DNA from: Vandiemenella viatica
Taxonomy: Eukaryota; Arthropoda; Insecta; Orthoptera; Morabidae
Direction: 5' to 3'
Assembly: GCA_031002005.1 (NCBI GenBank)
Contig: CM061921.1
Coordinates: 142,757,283-142,821,282 of the forward strand
Length of the DNA stretch: 64,000 bases
Numbering within the stretch: the first letter of the stretch is position 1; each line of letters starts with the position of its first letter. The notes beneath the pieces are model-generated. The model worked only from the letters and a program-made list of their open reading frames with translations. It made no database searches and was not told the DNA's origin. Of the stretch, positions 11,049 through 22,269 are shown piece by piece. The translations under genes were made by a program, and so were the position numbers.

Positions 11049-12445
11049 TACTAGAGGACTGGCAACCAGTTCTTAAAGGAGGAGTGATAAATAGGATGGA
11101 AAAATATCGGAAAATTAGTTTGACATCAATGGTTGAAAAATTGATAGATAGTTTGTTATGCTACAACATCAGAAATGTTAGTGAGGAAAGGACATTGTTT
11201 GCAAAACAGCAACATGGATTTAGGAAAGGACATTCATGTGAGTCTCAGTTAGTGGGATATATGCATATATTGCAGAGGAAATGGATCAAGGAGGCCAAGC
11301 TGATAGTGCAGTGCTGGAGCTGTCTAAAGCATTTGACAAAAGTGAGCCACAAAATGGTGGTAGATAAGGGGGGGGGGGGAACATTGGAATCAATGGAAAA
11401 GTGTAGGAATTGTTCAATTGTAGAAAGCAAAGAATTAGACTGGGAAATGCAGTATTAAAAGAGGTGGAAATTAATATGGGAGTGCCACTGCTGTTCATTG
11501 TTCAAATAAATGGTTGTGTTTACGGGATGAAGGATTGTTTGCATTTGACATAATTTTATATAATAGGATTAAAACTGGAGAGGACTATAAACAGCTACAG
11601 GAAGATCTGAACAGGAAATCTGGCTGGGTATTTAAACATGGAATGAAAATAAATGCCAAGAAGAGTCAGCTTATTAGGCACACAGATAAAAAGAGGTAAA
11701 GGATTACTGGGTAGGGAAGAACTGCTTGCTGAACAACTGTAAATACTTTTGCATAACATTTGATAGTAAACTCTATTAGGAAGGTAGTAGGAAGAGGTTT
11801 CAAAATCTTCTATTTACTAGAGATAATGATGAGGGGATGTACCAGGAAGATGGAGGAACTACGCTACAAAACCTTGGTTAGACCACTGCTTGAATTGGTG
11901 GAGTAGTGTGGGACCAACATTTCTGGTATCAAATTCAGGAGTTGAGTTGGTAAAAAGGAGAGCAGCTAGATTTGTTTGTGTAAATTACTGCAGAAAGCAA
12001 TCATTAACTGATATAATGAAAGAGCTGGGTTGAGAGTCATTGTAAGATATAAGGTTTGTGAAGAGAGTGTTTGCATTATACAAGGTTTATAATCAGGACA
12101 ATGCATTGGTGGATATTTGTAAAAGGATTAGGAGTAGTATTATATGGAAGGGAAGAGATTAAAATCATAAGCTGGCAGTTGATTTCAGGTAAACGGGAAA
12201 TTTTAATCTGTAAATAAAGGAGTCAGAGTGTAATAAATTACAAAAGGAAATGATAAACAACTCAGCAAAACACAAGGAATTTAAAGCAGTATTCATAAAG
12301 TGCAAAAGTAGGTGTGTGGTGGAAAAATCATAACATGGGAAGGAGTTTAGGGATGTTGTTGCAAGAGTGTGTGTGATGCATCACAACTAAAATTAAATTA
12401 ATTAGTTAAAAAGTAAATACTAGGTAGATCTAATTCAGTACTAAC

Positions 12446-12581
12446 CCTACTTCTCCAAATTCCAGGGCGTTTGTTGTGATATAATTTTGAATACATGTAA
12501 ACATCTACAGAATTCTCATACTTCAGCTGCTTATACATAGTTGTCAAACAGCAAAAGGTAGCAGCTTCTGTTCCACCAAAT
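12446..12581 (-). CDS. Ptp99A: Ptp99A-like exon: D2 signature-loop remainder and following helices
   Basis: 136-nt exon, separated from the previous one by only 263 bp, the one small intron in the visible gene. Acceptor TTTTCAG|A, donor AGG|GTTAGT, phase 0. With the split Lys codon it gives DKFGGTEAATFCCLTTMY, so the loop Arg (GRTG in active domains) is Glu. It continues through YKQLKYENSVDVYMYSKLY and HNKRPGIW, the equivalent of the R.QR(P/N)...V Q-loop helix. The donor lies about 60 bp from the 3' tail of an antisense CR1 LINE. Confidence 0.93.
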
Positions 12582-12844
12582 CTGAAAACAAATGAAATAT
12601 TATGTTACTAACTTATAAAACACCAATATTGATTTAAGAGGGTCAGACGCAAATTATGATAAAATAAAATCCATTTTAATACAGTAATAAACCAGTTCAG
12701 ACAAAAATAAGGATTCAGCTTTTTTTATTCACTTAATGTTACAATTGAAATTTATTCTGCAAAAAATCTTCAGTTACACAAAAAAGAGTTTATGTAATAT
12801 TACATTAATGTAGACATAAGTTCACTGAAGGAACTGGTACATAC

Positions 12845-13116
12845 TTGTCTAAAACAACAACAGGACCATTTTGATATTTTGTATGCCACTCTTGTACCAT
12901 TGTAATAACTTGAAAAACGGTGCTAAGAGGACTACAGTCATGAGGCCAGTTAGGACACTGAATTATACGTGCTGAAAGTTCATAATCATCTTGAAGTGAC
13001 TGAAGATTAATATCTCTCGTGATGATATTGCTATTTTCAGTTGTATCAACATATTTAACTTTAAAATTTTCACAGTCAAGTTCATCAACTTCAGTAGGCC
13101 AAAAAATTCCATAGTC
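12845..13116 (-). CDS. Ptp99A: Ptp99A-like exon: D2 second half with degenerate WPD and signature loops
   Basis: 272-nt exon. Acceptor TTTTTCAG|GAC; donor AA|GTATGT (phase 2). It encodes DYGIFWPTEVDELD, a variable strand region, SLQDDYELSARIIQCPNWP and then HDCSPLSTVFQVI, and ends in NGPVVVLDK. The D2 WPD loop reads NWPHDC, so the general acid position is lost. The signature loop begins VLDK where active domains have VHCS, replacing the nucleophile Cys by Asp. This Cys-to-Asp change is typical of the D2 domain of type R5 receptor PTPs, so D2 is a pseudophosphatase with a presumed regulatory or dimerisation role. Confidence 0.94.
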
Positions 13117-13588
13117 CTGAAAAAGTAGGTTTTATGTAAATGTAAGAGGAAAAACAGATTTTTATTAAAAATCAAGCAATATTACTTTATCAATAATCAA
13201 AGTAGGTTCTGGATCAGGCTCAAACCCAAATACACTATCATCTTTGCACATCATCTTACCTGTATTGTTTCAGATACATTTATGTATGGGATCAGATATA
13301 AGCCATCCTTTTTCTTTCCTTTTTTGGTATTAAATCATCCTTTGCCCTATCACTTTTAACAACCAGAATACAATTTCATTTTCGAGCAATCGTAAATAAC
13401 CACTAAATCCTATGCTAACCTCACTAGTCAAATATATTAAATACAGTTAATATTACTTGTACACCACTGCTTTAAATTTGTGCATTGTCCCAGAATATCT
13501 AAAAAAAAAATTATGGGAAAAACCTAAAGCAATAAAACAATGATACCACATCCAAGAGCTGTCCAGGAAGTTTGGAAATAAGTGATTT

Positions 13589-13851
13589 TTTTTATTTATT
13601 TTTTTAACTGCTTTACGTCTCTTTTTAACATCGAGGTCTTTAGAGATGGGAAAGGATGGGGGGCAAGGATGGGAGCAAGGAATGGGAAGGAATTCGGCCA
13701 TGGCCTTTTGAAGGAAGCATCCCGGCATTTGCCTGGAGTGATTTGGGGAAACCATGGAAAACCCAAATCTGGATGCCCGGACGGGGATTCGAACCGCCGT
13801 CCTCCCGAATGCGAGGCGAGAACGCTAACCGTTACACCGCCCCGCTCGGTG
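13589..13851 (-). repeat. tRNA-derived SINE, complete, 10-bp target duplication
   Basis: Flanked by TAAGTGATTT (13579-13588 and 13852-13861). Read on the minus strand: head ACCGAGCGGGGCGGTGTAAC, A-box-like GTGTAACGGTTAGCG, perfect B box GGTTCGAATCC, a body with CCAAATCACTCCAGGCAAAT-like and GGGATGCTTCC blocks, then an A-rich tail. About 260 bp. This is the reference copy for the family seen about ten times in the window. Confidence 0.9.
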
Positions 13852-14280
13852 TAAGTGATTTGTGAAAGAAATTTATTTATAATAATGAATGCAAACCACA
13901 CACACCAAAGATGCTGAATATTCTTCTGTCAAAGTCTAAAAACTTGAAGTTAATTTTATGACATGTGTTCTCCTTTATAAAAAAAAATTTTCTCCTTGTC
14001 TCAATAGTGATTGTCACATAATACTTCATTGATACATAATACACAGTACAATTACTTAATAAAGCTGCTCCCATTAATAATATGTACAATGCCTGTGACC
14101 TCCCCCCATTCCAGTAATAATGCAGTAGCACATAAAGCAAGATATATGACTGAATTTTTATGAGAGTGCATTTGTATCCACTGATAGTAGGGAGCAGATA
14201 CATGAAGTAGTGCCTACTGTGATTACAGACATAATAATTAATAATAATAGTAATAAAAATACAAAAAAATTAAATAAAAT

Positions 14281-14552
14281 TGTTAGATTGTGATACATTT
14301 CTATCGATAGAGTTTTGGAGTCAAGCACTGAGTATGACACGAATGCAGTGCCACTCGTGGGTATATATTTTCGTGAGTGCAAGAGCTCAAGTTAGTCTGT
14401 TGTAGACAGTCTACCAGTTGCTGTCAAAGGTGTACTAATCAGCCAGTAATTGACCACTTGACATCAAGTTGTTGTCCAGTTGCAGTTGTTGTCAAGGCAG
14501 TTGAAGTTATAATATTATATGTGGTAATTGAATAAACCAATTAACATTAACA
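14281..14552 (+). repeat. Copia-like solo LTR (272 bp) with 5-bp target duplication
   Basis: Starts TGTTAGATTGTG and ends CATTAACA, flanked on both sides by AAAAT (14276-14280, 14553-14557). A TATA box (GTATATATTTT near 14359) and a polyadenylation signal AATAAA near 14531 lie in the right order for an LTR promoter and terminator. Size, TGTT...AACA ends and the 5-bp duplication fit Ty1/copia. No internal region is present, so it is a solo LTR. Confidence 0.85.
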
Positions 14553-14799
14553 AAAATAGAAGAATGATAAGGGGGAAAAACTTGATTCATGAATTTATGC
14601 AGTTTCTACATTGTCAGCACTTGGTCATCACTCCTCCATTCTTAAATTTACAAACTGAAGATTTCTTTTCCCATTCCAAGTTTTAAAGCTAAGATACATT
14701 ATGATTTGCAACATCCATCAAACTGTCAAAAGAGGTCAATCTGAAAAATTTCAATAAAAGGGTGGGAAATATAATTGATAAAATTATGATGGAGTGCCC

Positions 14800-15523
14800 A
14801 TTTCAGTGGCAATCTCCCCACACATACCCCTTTATCCTTTCCTCTTCTAACCTACTTTTGCCATCTAATAATTTTTACTTTAAATTCTTTCAGTGTTTCT
14901 GGTAAATATTCGTTACCTCTTTTGGTAATTTATTCCAATCCCTTTCACCCTTTCCTACGAAAGAAAATTTTCCCACACCCATATGCCTGAAATCAAGTGC
15001 CAGCTTGTGGTCATGATCAACCTTACCCTTCTAAGCACCTCTCTTAATTATCCCACCAATATCTTTCAATGTTTCATCACCAGTACAGGATTTGTACACT
15101 AACATGATTCTCTTCACCATCCTTCTATTCTCCCATGAATCCCACTCCAGATCCTTTATCATATTAGTTACCAATTGTATTCTGCGGTAATTTCCAAAGA
15201 CCAGTCCAGCAGCCCTCCTCTGCACCCCCTCCAATTCCTGTATTTGATACACAAAGTGGATCCCAAACTACACCACCATATTCCAGCAGTGGTCTGACCA
15301 AAGACTTCTACCCCAATTCCTTTACTTCTCTAGTGCATCCCTTCATCACTCTTTCCAACAGGTGAAGGATTTTGAACCCTTTCCCTACTACCTGTCCAAT
15401 GTGTCCTGTCCAGTTAAGATTGCTATCAAATGCAATGCTAAGGCATTTACATTTTGAGTGTACAATAAGTATCTCCTCCCCCACCTTATAATCAAAATCA
15501 ACTTTTAGCTTCTTATCTGTGTA
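14800..15523 (-). mobile_element. CR1-type LINE copy B, 3' part (split by foldback element)
   Basis: Minus-strand continuation of the LINE at 25945-29480. Open segments read TDKKLKVDFDYKVGEEILI, CLSIAFDSNLNWTGHIGQV and, further on, QELEGVQRRAAGLVFGNYRR, DLEWDSWENRRMVKRIML: the C-terminal domain that follows the RT in CR1/L2-type LINEs. The join to the other half is exact when the 15524-25944 insert and one TA are removed (ATCAGG-TA-CACAGATAAG), matching the equivalent site of copy A near 11680. The 3' end lies around 14750-14800. Confidence 0.85.
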
Positions 15524-16352
15524 CAGTCGGGGACACAATTCGCAAGACCCCTTGCCTTTCGATTATGCTTCGTTCTACACACGAATACCACATGGGACAG
15601 CATAACTGGTAGGTGGTACACTAAATTCATGATAAAATAGACCTCTCAAACACAGCACTTTACCCAAGACTAAAAAAATGAGCCCGCGCAGCATGAAACT
15701 CGCAGACGCTCAGAGGCAAAGTTCGGAGTTCTACAGTTAAAATTACCATGAATATCATCATTTAAGTCATAATAATTATTGAAATTACCAAATCGACTGA
15801 TTATAGATAAGTGATAACATTTTTTTTTGTAATTTTGATAACCGTTGTGTATTTTTTCCCCCTCGAATAAACAATTGACAATTCGTTAGCAAACGCAATT
15901 GTATGAAGGATACCAAAAAGAATCACTAAATTACGCACGGAAATCCAATAAGAGAGTTAATGGACTTAGTTACTCTTTCTAACACTGCAGCGTCATCGAA
16001 CAAATACACACAAAGGTTGAGGGTAAGCAGATAGAACATTTACGAAAGAACTCTAATGGTAAACTAAGTCAAGAAATATAAATAAACTATTTTGAGAAAA
16101 TTAAATGGTTCCGAATATTAACAAATCAATTTTGTTGCAACCGTATCATATTTAGAAGGTAAGCTTAACCACAGTAGCAACAGTTTTAGTGGTAATAATA
16201 ATAATTAAGAACAGTAAATAAATAAATAAATCCGTCTGCAATGTGAATTAGCGGTTCCACATTTTAAATCTGGAAGATGGAAGTAGGAAAACTTTCATAT
16301 CTCTCTTTGTTTCTAATTAACATTGATACTTCTGTAACATTTCTGCCTTCCA

Positions 16353-16588
16353 AGCCCGATGGGTAATAGGTAACACTCTTGCCTGAAATTCGGAAGGACG
16401 CAAATTCAAACCTCGTCGGGCATCCAGTTTAATTATTCTATGGTTTTCGTAAATCTCTCCAGTGGAACTCCAGAAAAGTTCCTTCAAAGAGCCATGGCTG
16501 AAATTTTTAACCGATCCTAGTTTCCAACACTATCAGGATTCATATCACTTTGGCGTCGAAGATATGAAGAAGACGAAAAAAAAAAGAA
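16353..16588 (+). repeat. Old SINE in left foldback arm
   Basis: Head GCCCGATGGGTAATAGGTAAC, degenerate B box (AAATTCAAACCTCG), body with TTCCTTCAAAGAGCCATGGC and an A-rich end (GAAAAAAAAAAG). Mirrored at about 24880-25115. Confidence 0.65.
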
Positions 16589-16589
16589 C

Positions 16590-16815
16590 GTGGTGGGTAT
16601 TTGGTAACACTCTACACCCACTTTCGGGAGGTCGTGGGTTCGAATTCCCATCTGGCCATCCAGGTAAGCATTTTAAATGGTTTACCCAAATCATTCCATG
16701 GGAATGCCGGGATGGTTCCTTCAAAAGGCCATTGCCGAATCCCGTCCCATTACTTGCCCCAGTCCTTTCCAGCCTCTAATGACTTCGATGAGATGTAAAG
16801 CTAGAAGCAAAAGAT
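16590..16815 (+). repeat. SINE in left foldback arm, in tandem with the previous one
   Basis: Head GTGGTGGGTATTTGGTAAC, B box GGGTTCGAATTCCC, body ATGCCGGGATGGTTCCTTC and CTCTAATGACTTCGATGAG. Mirrored at about 24653-24878. Confidence 0.8.
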
Positions 16816-16974
16816 AATTTCTCAAATAAAAACAATTACATCTTTGTGGTATGTTTTGGACCTTTCCCTTGTTGCATTTATCTTATTCAACGGCCAAAAA
16901 TGGTAGTGAATGGACTAGATTGATATTTCGACATGTGGAGAGTCTCTAATTCAGTGTTGTTTTAGGGCTGGTTG

Positions 16975-17195
16975 ACGTCGAAATCATTATAGAGGAAAAT
17001 GGACGTGGGGAATGTTTTGGGAAGGAATTCACCTATGGCCATTTCATGGAATCATCCCGGTTTTCACGGAGTGATTTTGATTAATCATGCAATATCAAAA
17101 TACGGATGCATGCATGTAGATTTGAACTCCTGTCGTTCCAAATGTGAAGACTTGGGCGATACCGGGACTCTGGGTCACTGGTGCGATTCCGATCA
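16975..17195 (-). repeat. Diverged SINE in left foldback arm
   Basis: Reverse orientation; contains GGAATTCACCTATGGCCAT, ATCATCCCGGTTTTCACGG and a tRNA-like head around 17120-17195. Mirrored at about 24273-24493. Confidence 0.65.
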
Positions 17196-17599
17196 GGGGC
17201 GTGGGTGTTAAAGTAGGTATTGTTGTATGTCTTGTGTAATCTTTCAGTTGTATGAGCAAAAAGCATTTGGAAATACATCAGTACACAGGATAATCACACA
17301 AGATGGCTTAGCTGGATGAATGGATATCGGAATGAATCCCATTAAAAATTTATAGACAATTTATTCAACCAAAAGGCAATAGATCACTTTCAAAAATATC
17401 TCACAGGTTCACCTCATCTTTTTTTTTTTTTTTTTAATAGTTTGGTGCCAACTAGTAACATGTCTGCATTCTAAAAAGGCATTTAAGGTATTAGAATTAA
17501 AAAATTGGATTGTAGGTGGACTGTAGTGTTGCTCTTTAGTAATTTCAGTTGAGTGTATAGGATTTAATCTCTTTTTATCGTAGGCTTATTCGGCCAGAG

Positions 17600-17925
17600 T
17601 CACTTGATTCTTCATTGTCCAGGTGGCGCCGCATCATGTTCATTGTAGCCGACGTTTCAACCCTCATTCTGGGGTCTTCTTCCAGGGCAGAATACCCCAG
17701 AATTAGGGTCGAAATGTCGACTACAATGAACACGACGCAGCGTCACCTGGACAATCAACAATCATCTGACTCTGGCCACGGAATACTACGAATACATTTG
17801 ACTCAACTCTCCGGGGAGAAGATATTTTATTAGCACAGTTCTGCACTGGAAGAAGATACCAGAATGAGGGACGAAACGTCGGCTACAATGAACATGACGC
17901 GGTGCCACCCAGACAACCAAGAATC
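17600..17925. repeat. Triplicated hairpin motif in left foldback arm
   Basis: A ~65-bp motif (core GACGTTTCAACCCTCATTCTGG with GCGCCGCATCATGTTCATTG) occurs three times in alternating orientation near 17610-17680, 17690-17755 and 17845-17915. The first two form a hairpin around TCCAGGGCAGAATACCCC. Mirrored at about 23543-23868. Similar CGACRTTTC-centred hairpins are frequent in insect repeats; the function is unknown. Confidence 0.7.
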
Positions 17926-18729
17926 AACAGGATTTAATCTCTTTAAAACTAAACGTGGTCATTTTGTAAGAAGAAATTCTTCCTGCTGGCTCAAGCAAAT
18001 TACGGTTCAGACACTAGGAGGAAGTAACCGATTTGACAAACGTTTCGTGGAAGTATTTATTTACCAGCGGCTCTGAGGAAGTGAAGAAGAACACTTGTTC
18101 TGTAGAGTTAGCTCTTACAAGGTTTGTGAATATGACCATCCATACTTGAAATATGCCCCTTTTCAAATTATGAGCACCTACAAATACAGTGACAACCAGT
18201 TTCCGAAAGTAAAAGAAACAACGTCATATAACATATTATTAAAATTACTTGATCAAAGTTAGAGGACCGATTAAAATGTTGAAAAATAATATTGAACTAA
18301 TTTGTATTAGTCATTAAATATTTCTGAAAATTACTTCTCGAGGATTTTGACTTCAACATACTACCAATACATCTTGTAATGTTCTACTTGCACTATTTGA
18401 TTACAAAAGTAATTAATCAATATTCCGCAACAACGGTGATTTTTTTTTTCTATTTCCGGTTTTTTGTTATTATTATTCTTCTTGATCATTATTGCCCTTG
18501 AGGACAGCGTTTAAACTCAAATTATTCATGATTCTTCAGTTTTTGTTTGTAATTTTTTATATATATATATATACATTTTTTTTTTAACTGGAAGTTTACT
18601 TTAGTGAAAATTGACTTGCCTCCATCTGCTGATATAAATATTTTATGCCCTTTCATGCCTTTGTCCACTTAGTCTGCACCAGTTTACATTTTTCAGACTA
18701 CTGTGTCATCCTGAGGTAACGTGGCTCAC

Positions 18730-18870
18730 TGTTGTGAAGTCAACACAAGACGAACTCTACACTCATTCTAAAGCTATCATATGCGAGGACGGAATCAAAT
18801 CGGTGACCTTTACAATGCAATGACAGTGTTCTAGCCCCTATACTACTAGCGCCAGCTTAACTATCTTGGT
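18730..18870 (-). repeat. tRNA-Asp-like SINE head in left foldback arm
   Basis: On the minus strand: GCTGGCGCTAGTAGTATAGG, GGCTAGAACACTG, then AAAGGTCACCGATTTGATTCCG, resembling A and B boxes of a tRNA-Asp-type promoter. Mirrored at about 22730-22870 with slightly better boxes (GGTCGCCGATTCGAGTTCG). Confidence 0.5.
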
Positions 18871-19129
18871 CGGGACACGAGCGAAGGAATTTGTGAATGT
18901 GTCTGCGGTCGTGGTTTGCTAACACGGAAGACAATTCTATACACGCACAGAACAAGGAAATCATCAGACACTGCAGGCATGCGATTTTCCTTATCCTCAT
19001 TCAACTATCTTGCTTATATTGCTATCTGAGGCTGTTGTCTCATGCAGTTAACAGACGAAAGAATTATACGGGAGTATAACCATATATCCTCAAGGAACCA
19101 GGGCTTTCTGAACTTTTTTAAATTTGTTT

Positions 19130-19320
19130 CCAACTTGACTTCTCAACTTCAAGGTCATTGGAGATGGGAACTGACTGGGAGCAAGGAATGGTCTCTTTGG
19201 TGGAGCTATAGTGATTTGGAAAAACCATAGAAAATCCAAATCTGTTTGGCCGGAAGGGGATATGAACCCGCATCCTCTCGAATACAAGGCCAAAACATTA
19301 TCACTCGTCCAAAACGCTCA
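19130..19320 (-). repeat. SINE in left foldback arm, inner part
   Basis: AAGGTCATTGGAGATGGG, AAACCATAGAAAATCCAAAT and GGGGATATGAACCCGCATCC mark it as a divergent copy of the 13589-13851 family. Its mirror copy at about 22270-22470 differs by many substitutions and an extra ~45 bp. Confidence 0.7.
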
Positions 19321-20059
19321 GTTTTTTTAATTGAAAGTAACATGTAGATACATAGGAACAATAATCACAGACTCGGCCATGAATCTTTTGTAATATATCT
19401 ATCTTTGCAGCCTAGTAGTATGAGCACAAATATTTGATCAACTAAAGATTTCAGATCTTAATCACATCGTTCCTCATGAACCCGGAATCAACCACAATGC
19501 ACCCACTTTTATAACCACATATGCACATTTGTAACCTTTCAATTAGTTTTTCAAAGAAAACATCATTTTCCTTTTACAAATGCAACATATTTCAGTTAGA
19601 AAAGCAATCATCCTTTTCCTTCAGAATGGAGCCATAAGAATATTAAAGCTTAACTGCATATGGATTTAGCCAACATCACCTACTGTAAGACTGACAGCGG
19701 TCTTTTTACTAGACAATTCTTGCTTGTAGAAAATGCAATGGTGGCACCAAAATTGTGAAGGATTATTGCGATGCCTTAAATTCCCATCGAATATCAGATT
19801 TCGTTTTTCCATGTTTTCTCAAAATATTTTAAATTTAATTCCAGGGTGGTTCCTCTAAAAGGCAATGGTCAAATTTGTCCATAATTCTTTTCGATATTTA
19901 ATTACCTTGATAGCAACTAGGCGTTTAGCCTTAAGTATTACAAATGGCTAACATATAAATAAGATGAACAAACATGTAGTTTTCAGACGAGAATTTCCAA
20001 AATGCTATCAGTCTGTACCACCATAGCTGAAAAAAGAAAATTCTGAATATAGAATATAC

Positions 20060-21500
20060 TCAAAAGATATTATTTCAAAAACCGCGAGTCATTCTGTTCT
20101 TTCTGCTATGAAAATCTGAAGTAATTCTAGCTGCAGTATTTTATCAATTAACCAATCCGTATTTCCACTATGTAATAGTCTACTGACAGTTAAATATTCT
20201 TTTCTGGGGAATATTTATAGTCCGTCCAGAAAGCTTTGAGAGGGAGAGAGGAGGCAAAATAGATATGGAAAAGGATAAGAAGATAAATACCGGAATAAGA
20301 TCTCAGAATATTGGGACATCGGTGTGGCATCAATGTCTGGAAGAGGCAAAATAATATATTAAAAGTTCCAGTAATTTATGGAATTCATAAAATTTTGATT
20401 TTAGAAAGTCGTTGACTTTCTGATAATGTATACCATTTTGGCCCAAGCATTTTCTACTGAATTAATGTCAACATTTTTGATTGGCTAATCAGTTCCCTGC
20501 GTCTTTGGCTGCTGGAGCAACCATCTAACATAGGTGGGTCAGGTGGAAGAAATATTTGTCCTGCTGGGACATGATATGACCGACGAGAATCGCAGCCTTA
20601 AAGATGCTAATATCTTGTTATACAGAACAGACAATTTTCAGAAATAAGTCGGTCACAGGTGACTGTCCCGCCATCCTCAACCTTTACAAATGACAATATC
20701 TGACATCACTGAAATATTCGCGACACCTCGTAGACGAATATTGTACTGCAAACAACAATTCTTAATGTGTCTTTAAACCACAGTGCTCTATACAAAAGGA
20801 AGCTGCTGCCAGGCTGATCCTGACCAGATGTTGTTTTGTGTGGTGTGTTTGTATGGGACTGTTTAATGACATTCCTTTTCCTTTAATATACAAATATATG
20901 GCATACCATGGTTTAATTGTTTATCCTCATGAGTCTAGCAATAAAACCGTTTGAATATAGCTCTTCATGCAAAGTAATAATTGCCACCTTCTCATATCAC
21001 TCAAATTGGTAGATGTGGCTGGTGATGGGATTGACACTGAAGCAGACTAAAGTTTGAATACAAGTCGCACATTTGACGAGAAGTCTTCTGGCAGGAAACA
21101 ATGCGTATTTCCTTCTATTGTGACCTCGGAATTATCTGTCATCAAGATAAAACTACATTTTCCTTCATTAGAGCCTAGACAAAGCAGTATCAAAATAAAA
21201 TTTTATAACTGTAAAAGTTTGACAGGAATACTGATGGATCAGATTCATTTACAAAATGTTAACTGCGACTAATTATCTCATTTCGATGTGTGAATAACTT
21301 TTAAAAAATAGGCACTGTAACGTGCTGCAGAAAAATTAAAAAAGAATCGTTTATTACCCCTAATCCCACCTAAAAAACGAAAATATTTTTAAAAATATCG
21401 GAAATAAGTTTTCACATATCAATGTGATAATAAGATACCGATCTGTGGTTTTATGAACGTCGATTGAAAACCGTGCCTTTCATATAGACGTCAAATACCA
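20060..21500. other. Loop region of foldback element, no recognised gene
   Basis: About 1.4 kb between the arms with no clear inverted partner. No transposase motif was seen in six frames. Residues LIYKYMAYHGLIVYPHESSN, near 20885-20945 on the plus strand, faintly resemble the end of a LINE RT but cannot be called. An ORF of 72 codons at 21054-21272 is unrecognised. Confidence 0.5.
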
Positions 21501-22269
21501 GTCAATACAGAATTTTAGAAAAGATAATTTCTGTACATTTCAAACTTTTATTTTACAGTATTTTGGAATTAAAATTTCAACTCTGCTAACAGCACATCAC
21601 TTTATTTTTTTTATACATTAACCATTTTTAATAATTAGGGCTAAACGCTGCATTACTGTCGAGGTGAATAAATATAGGAGAGTGTTATGAACAAAGAACA
21701 TGAAATGAGTTGATCAATGCCTTCCAGAAGAATCATCCTGGCATTAACCTGCAAAGATTACAAGAGACATAGAAAAACGAAATCTGATAGTCGAGGGGAA
21801 TTTGAAGCGTTGCAATAATTCTTCTCACTTTGGGAGCCACAACTGCATTCTCTACAAGCAAGAATGGCCTTGGAAAAAGACCGATGTCAGTCTTACAGCA
21901 AGAGACCTTGGCTAAATCCATATGCAATTGAGCTTTAAAATTCTTATGGCTCCATTCTGAAGGAAAAGGATGATTGCTTGTCTAACTGGAATATGCTGCA
22001 TTTGTAAAAGGAAAATGATGTTTTCTTCAAAAAACTAATTGAAAGGTTACACATGTGGTTATAAAAGTGGGTGCATTGTGGTTGATTCCGGGTTCATGAG
22101 AAACGATGTGATTAAGATCTGAAATCTTTAGTTGACCAAATATTTGTGCTCATACTACTAGGCTGCAAAGGTAGATATATTAAAAAAAGATTCATGGCCG
22201 AGTCAGTCTGTGGTTATTGTTCCTATTTATCTACATGTAACATTCAAATTTTAAAAAATAAGCGTTGAT

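Larger units (their letters stand above)
8440..12100 (+). pseudogene. LINE ORF2 (endonuclease-reverse transcriptase) relic, copy A
   Basis: Translated pieces match an APE-type endonuclease and a CR1-like RT: LLLVNCGSII, GGDLNLPGTDWQ, then GVNDITTDVLKIVG before the MITE, and after it ISLTSMVEKLIDSLL, KQQHGFRKGHSCESQLVGYM and VSHKMVVDKG. Near 11580-11690 the thumb segment GWVFKHGMKINAKKSQLI is readable. The YADD catalytic motif is not intact (GLFAFDIILYN at 11536-11560). Near 11930-12010 QELSWXKRRAARFVCVNYCR-like residues represent the C-terminal domain. Multiple stops and frameshifts. Confidence 0.8.
7690..12385 (+). mobile_element. CR1-type LINE, decayed copy A
   Basis: Same family as the minus-strand copy at 14800-29480. 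In order: ORF1 esterase part (near 8070-8260, GISSVLGVVLVNTIGRR), the start of the endonuclease (near 8440, LLLVNCGSII), a non-homologous stretch (about 8610-9420), endonuclease again (near 9660-9790, MVIIGGDLNLPG), linker (NGFIKDII, near 10240), a 400-bp MITE, and RT with its C-terminal domain (11050-12100). The 3' end is an AAATTAAATTAATTAG-like tail near 12390. Many stops and frameshifts make it inactive. It stands in the last Ptp99A intron, antisense to the gene. Confidence 0.85.
15524..20060 (+). repeat. Left arm of foldback element
   Basis: Pairs with about 21500-25944 (coordinate sum near 41468 in the outer part). By eye, identity is about 96% in the outermost 200 bp, practically 100% across 16.8-17.5 kb, lower after 18.4 kb, and only patchy beyond 19.8 kb. 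A left-only stretch of ~130 bp (about 18445-18575, with an AT-rich TATATATA tract) shifts the register. Confidence 0.85.

Noticed and set aside
13582..13901. ORFs of about 90-100 codons across the SINE at 13.6 kb, and the similar ones at 16.6, 30.4, 38.3, 43.0 and 49.7-50.1 kb
   Set aside because: They recur only because the SINE itself recurs; the frames are read through tRNA-like heads and tails and encode no protein family.
17615..17833. ORF repeated exactly in mirrored position in the other foldback arm
   Set aside because: Conservation is due to the inverted repeat, not coding selection; the frame crosses the hairpin motif.
20780..20960. Possible LINE RT end in the foldback loop
   Set aside because: Only one weak stretch of about 20 residues looks right, with stops around it; not enough to call.
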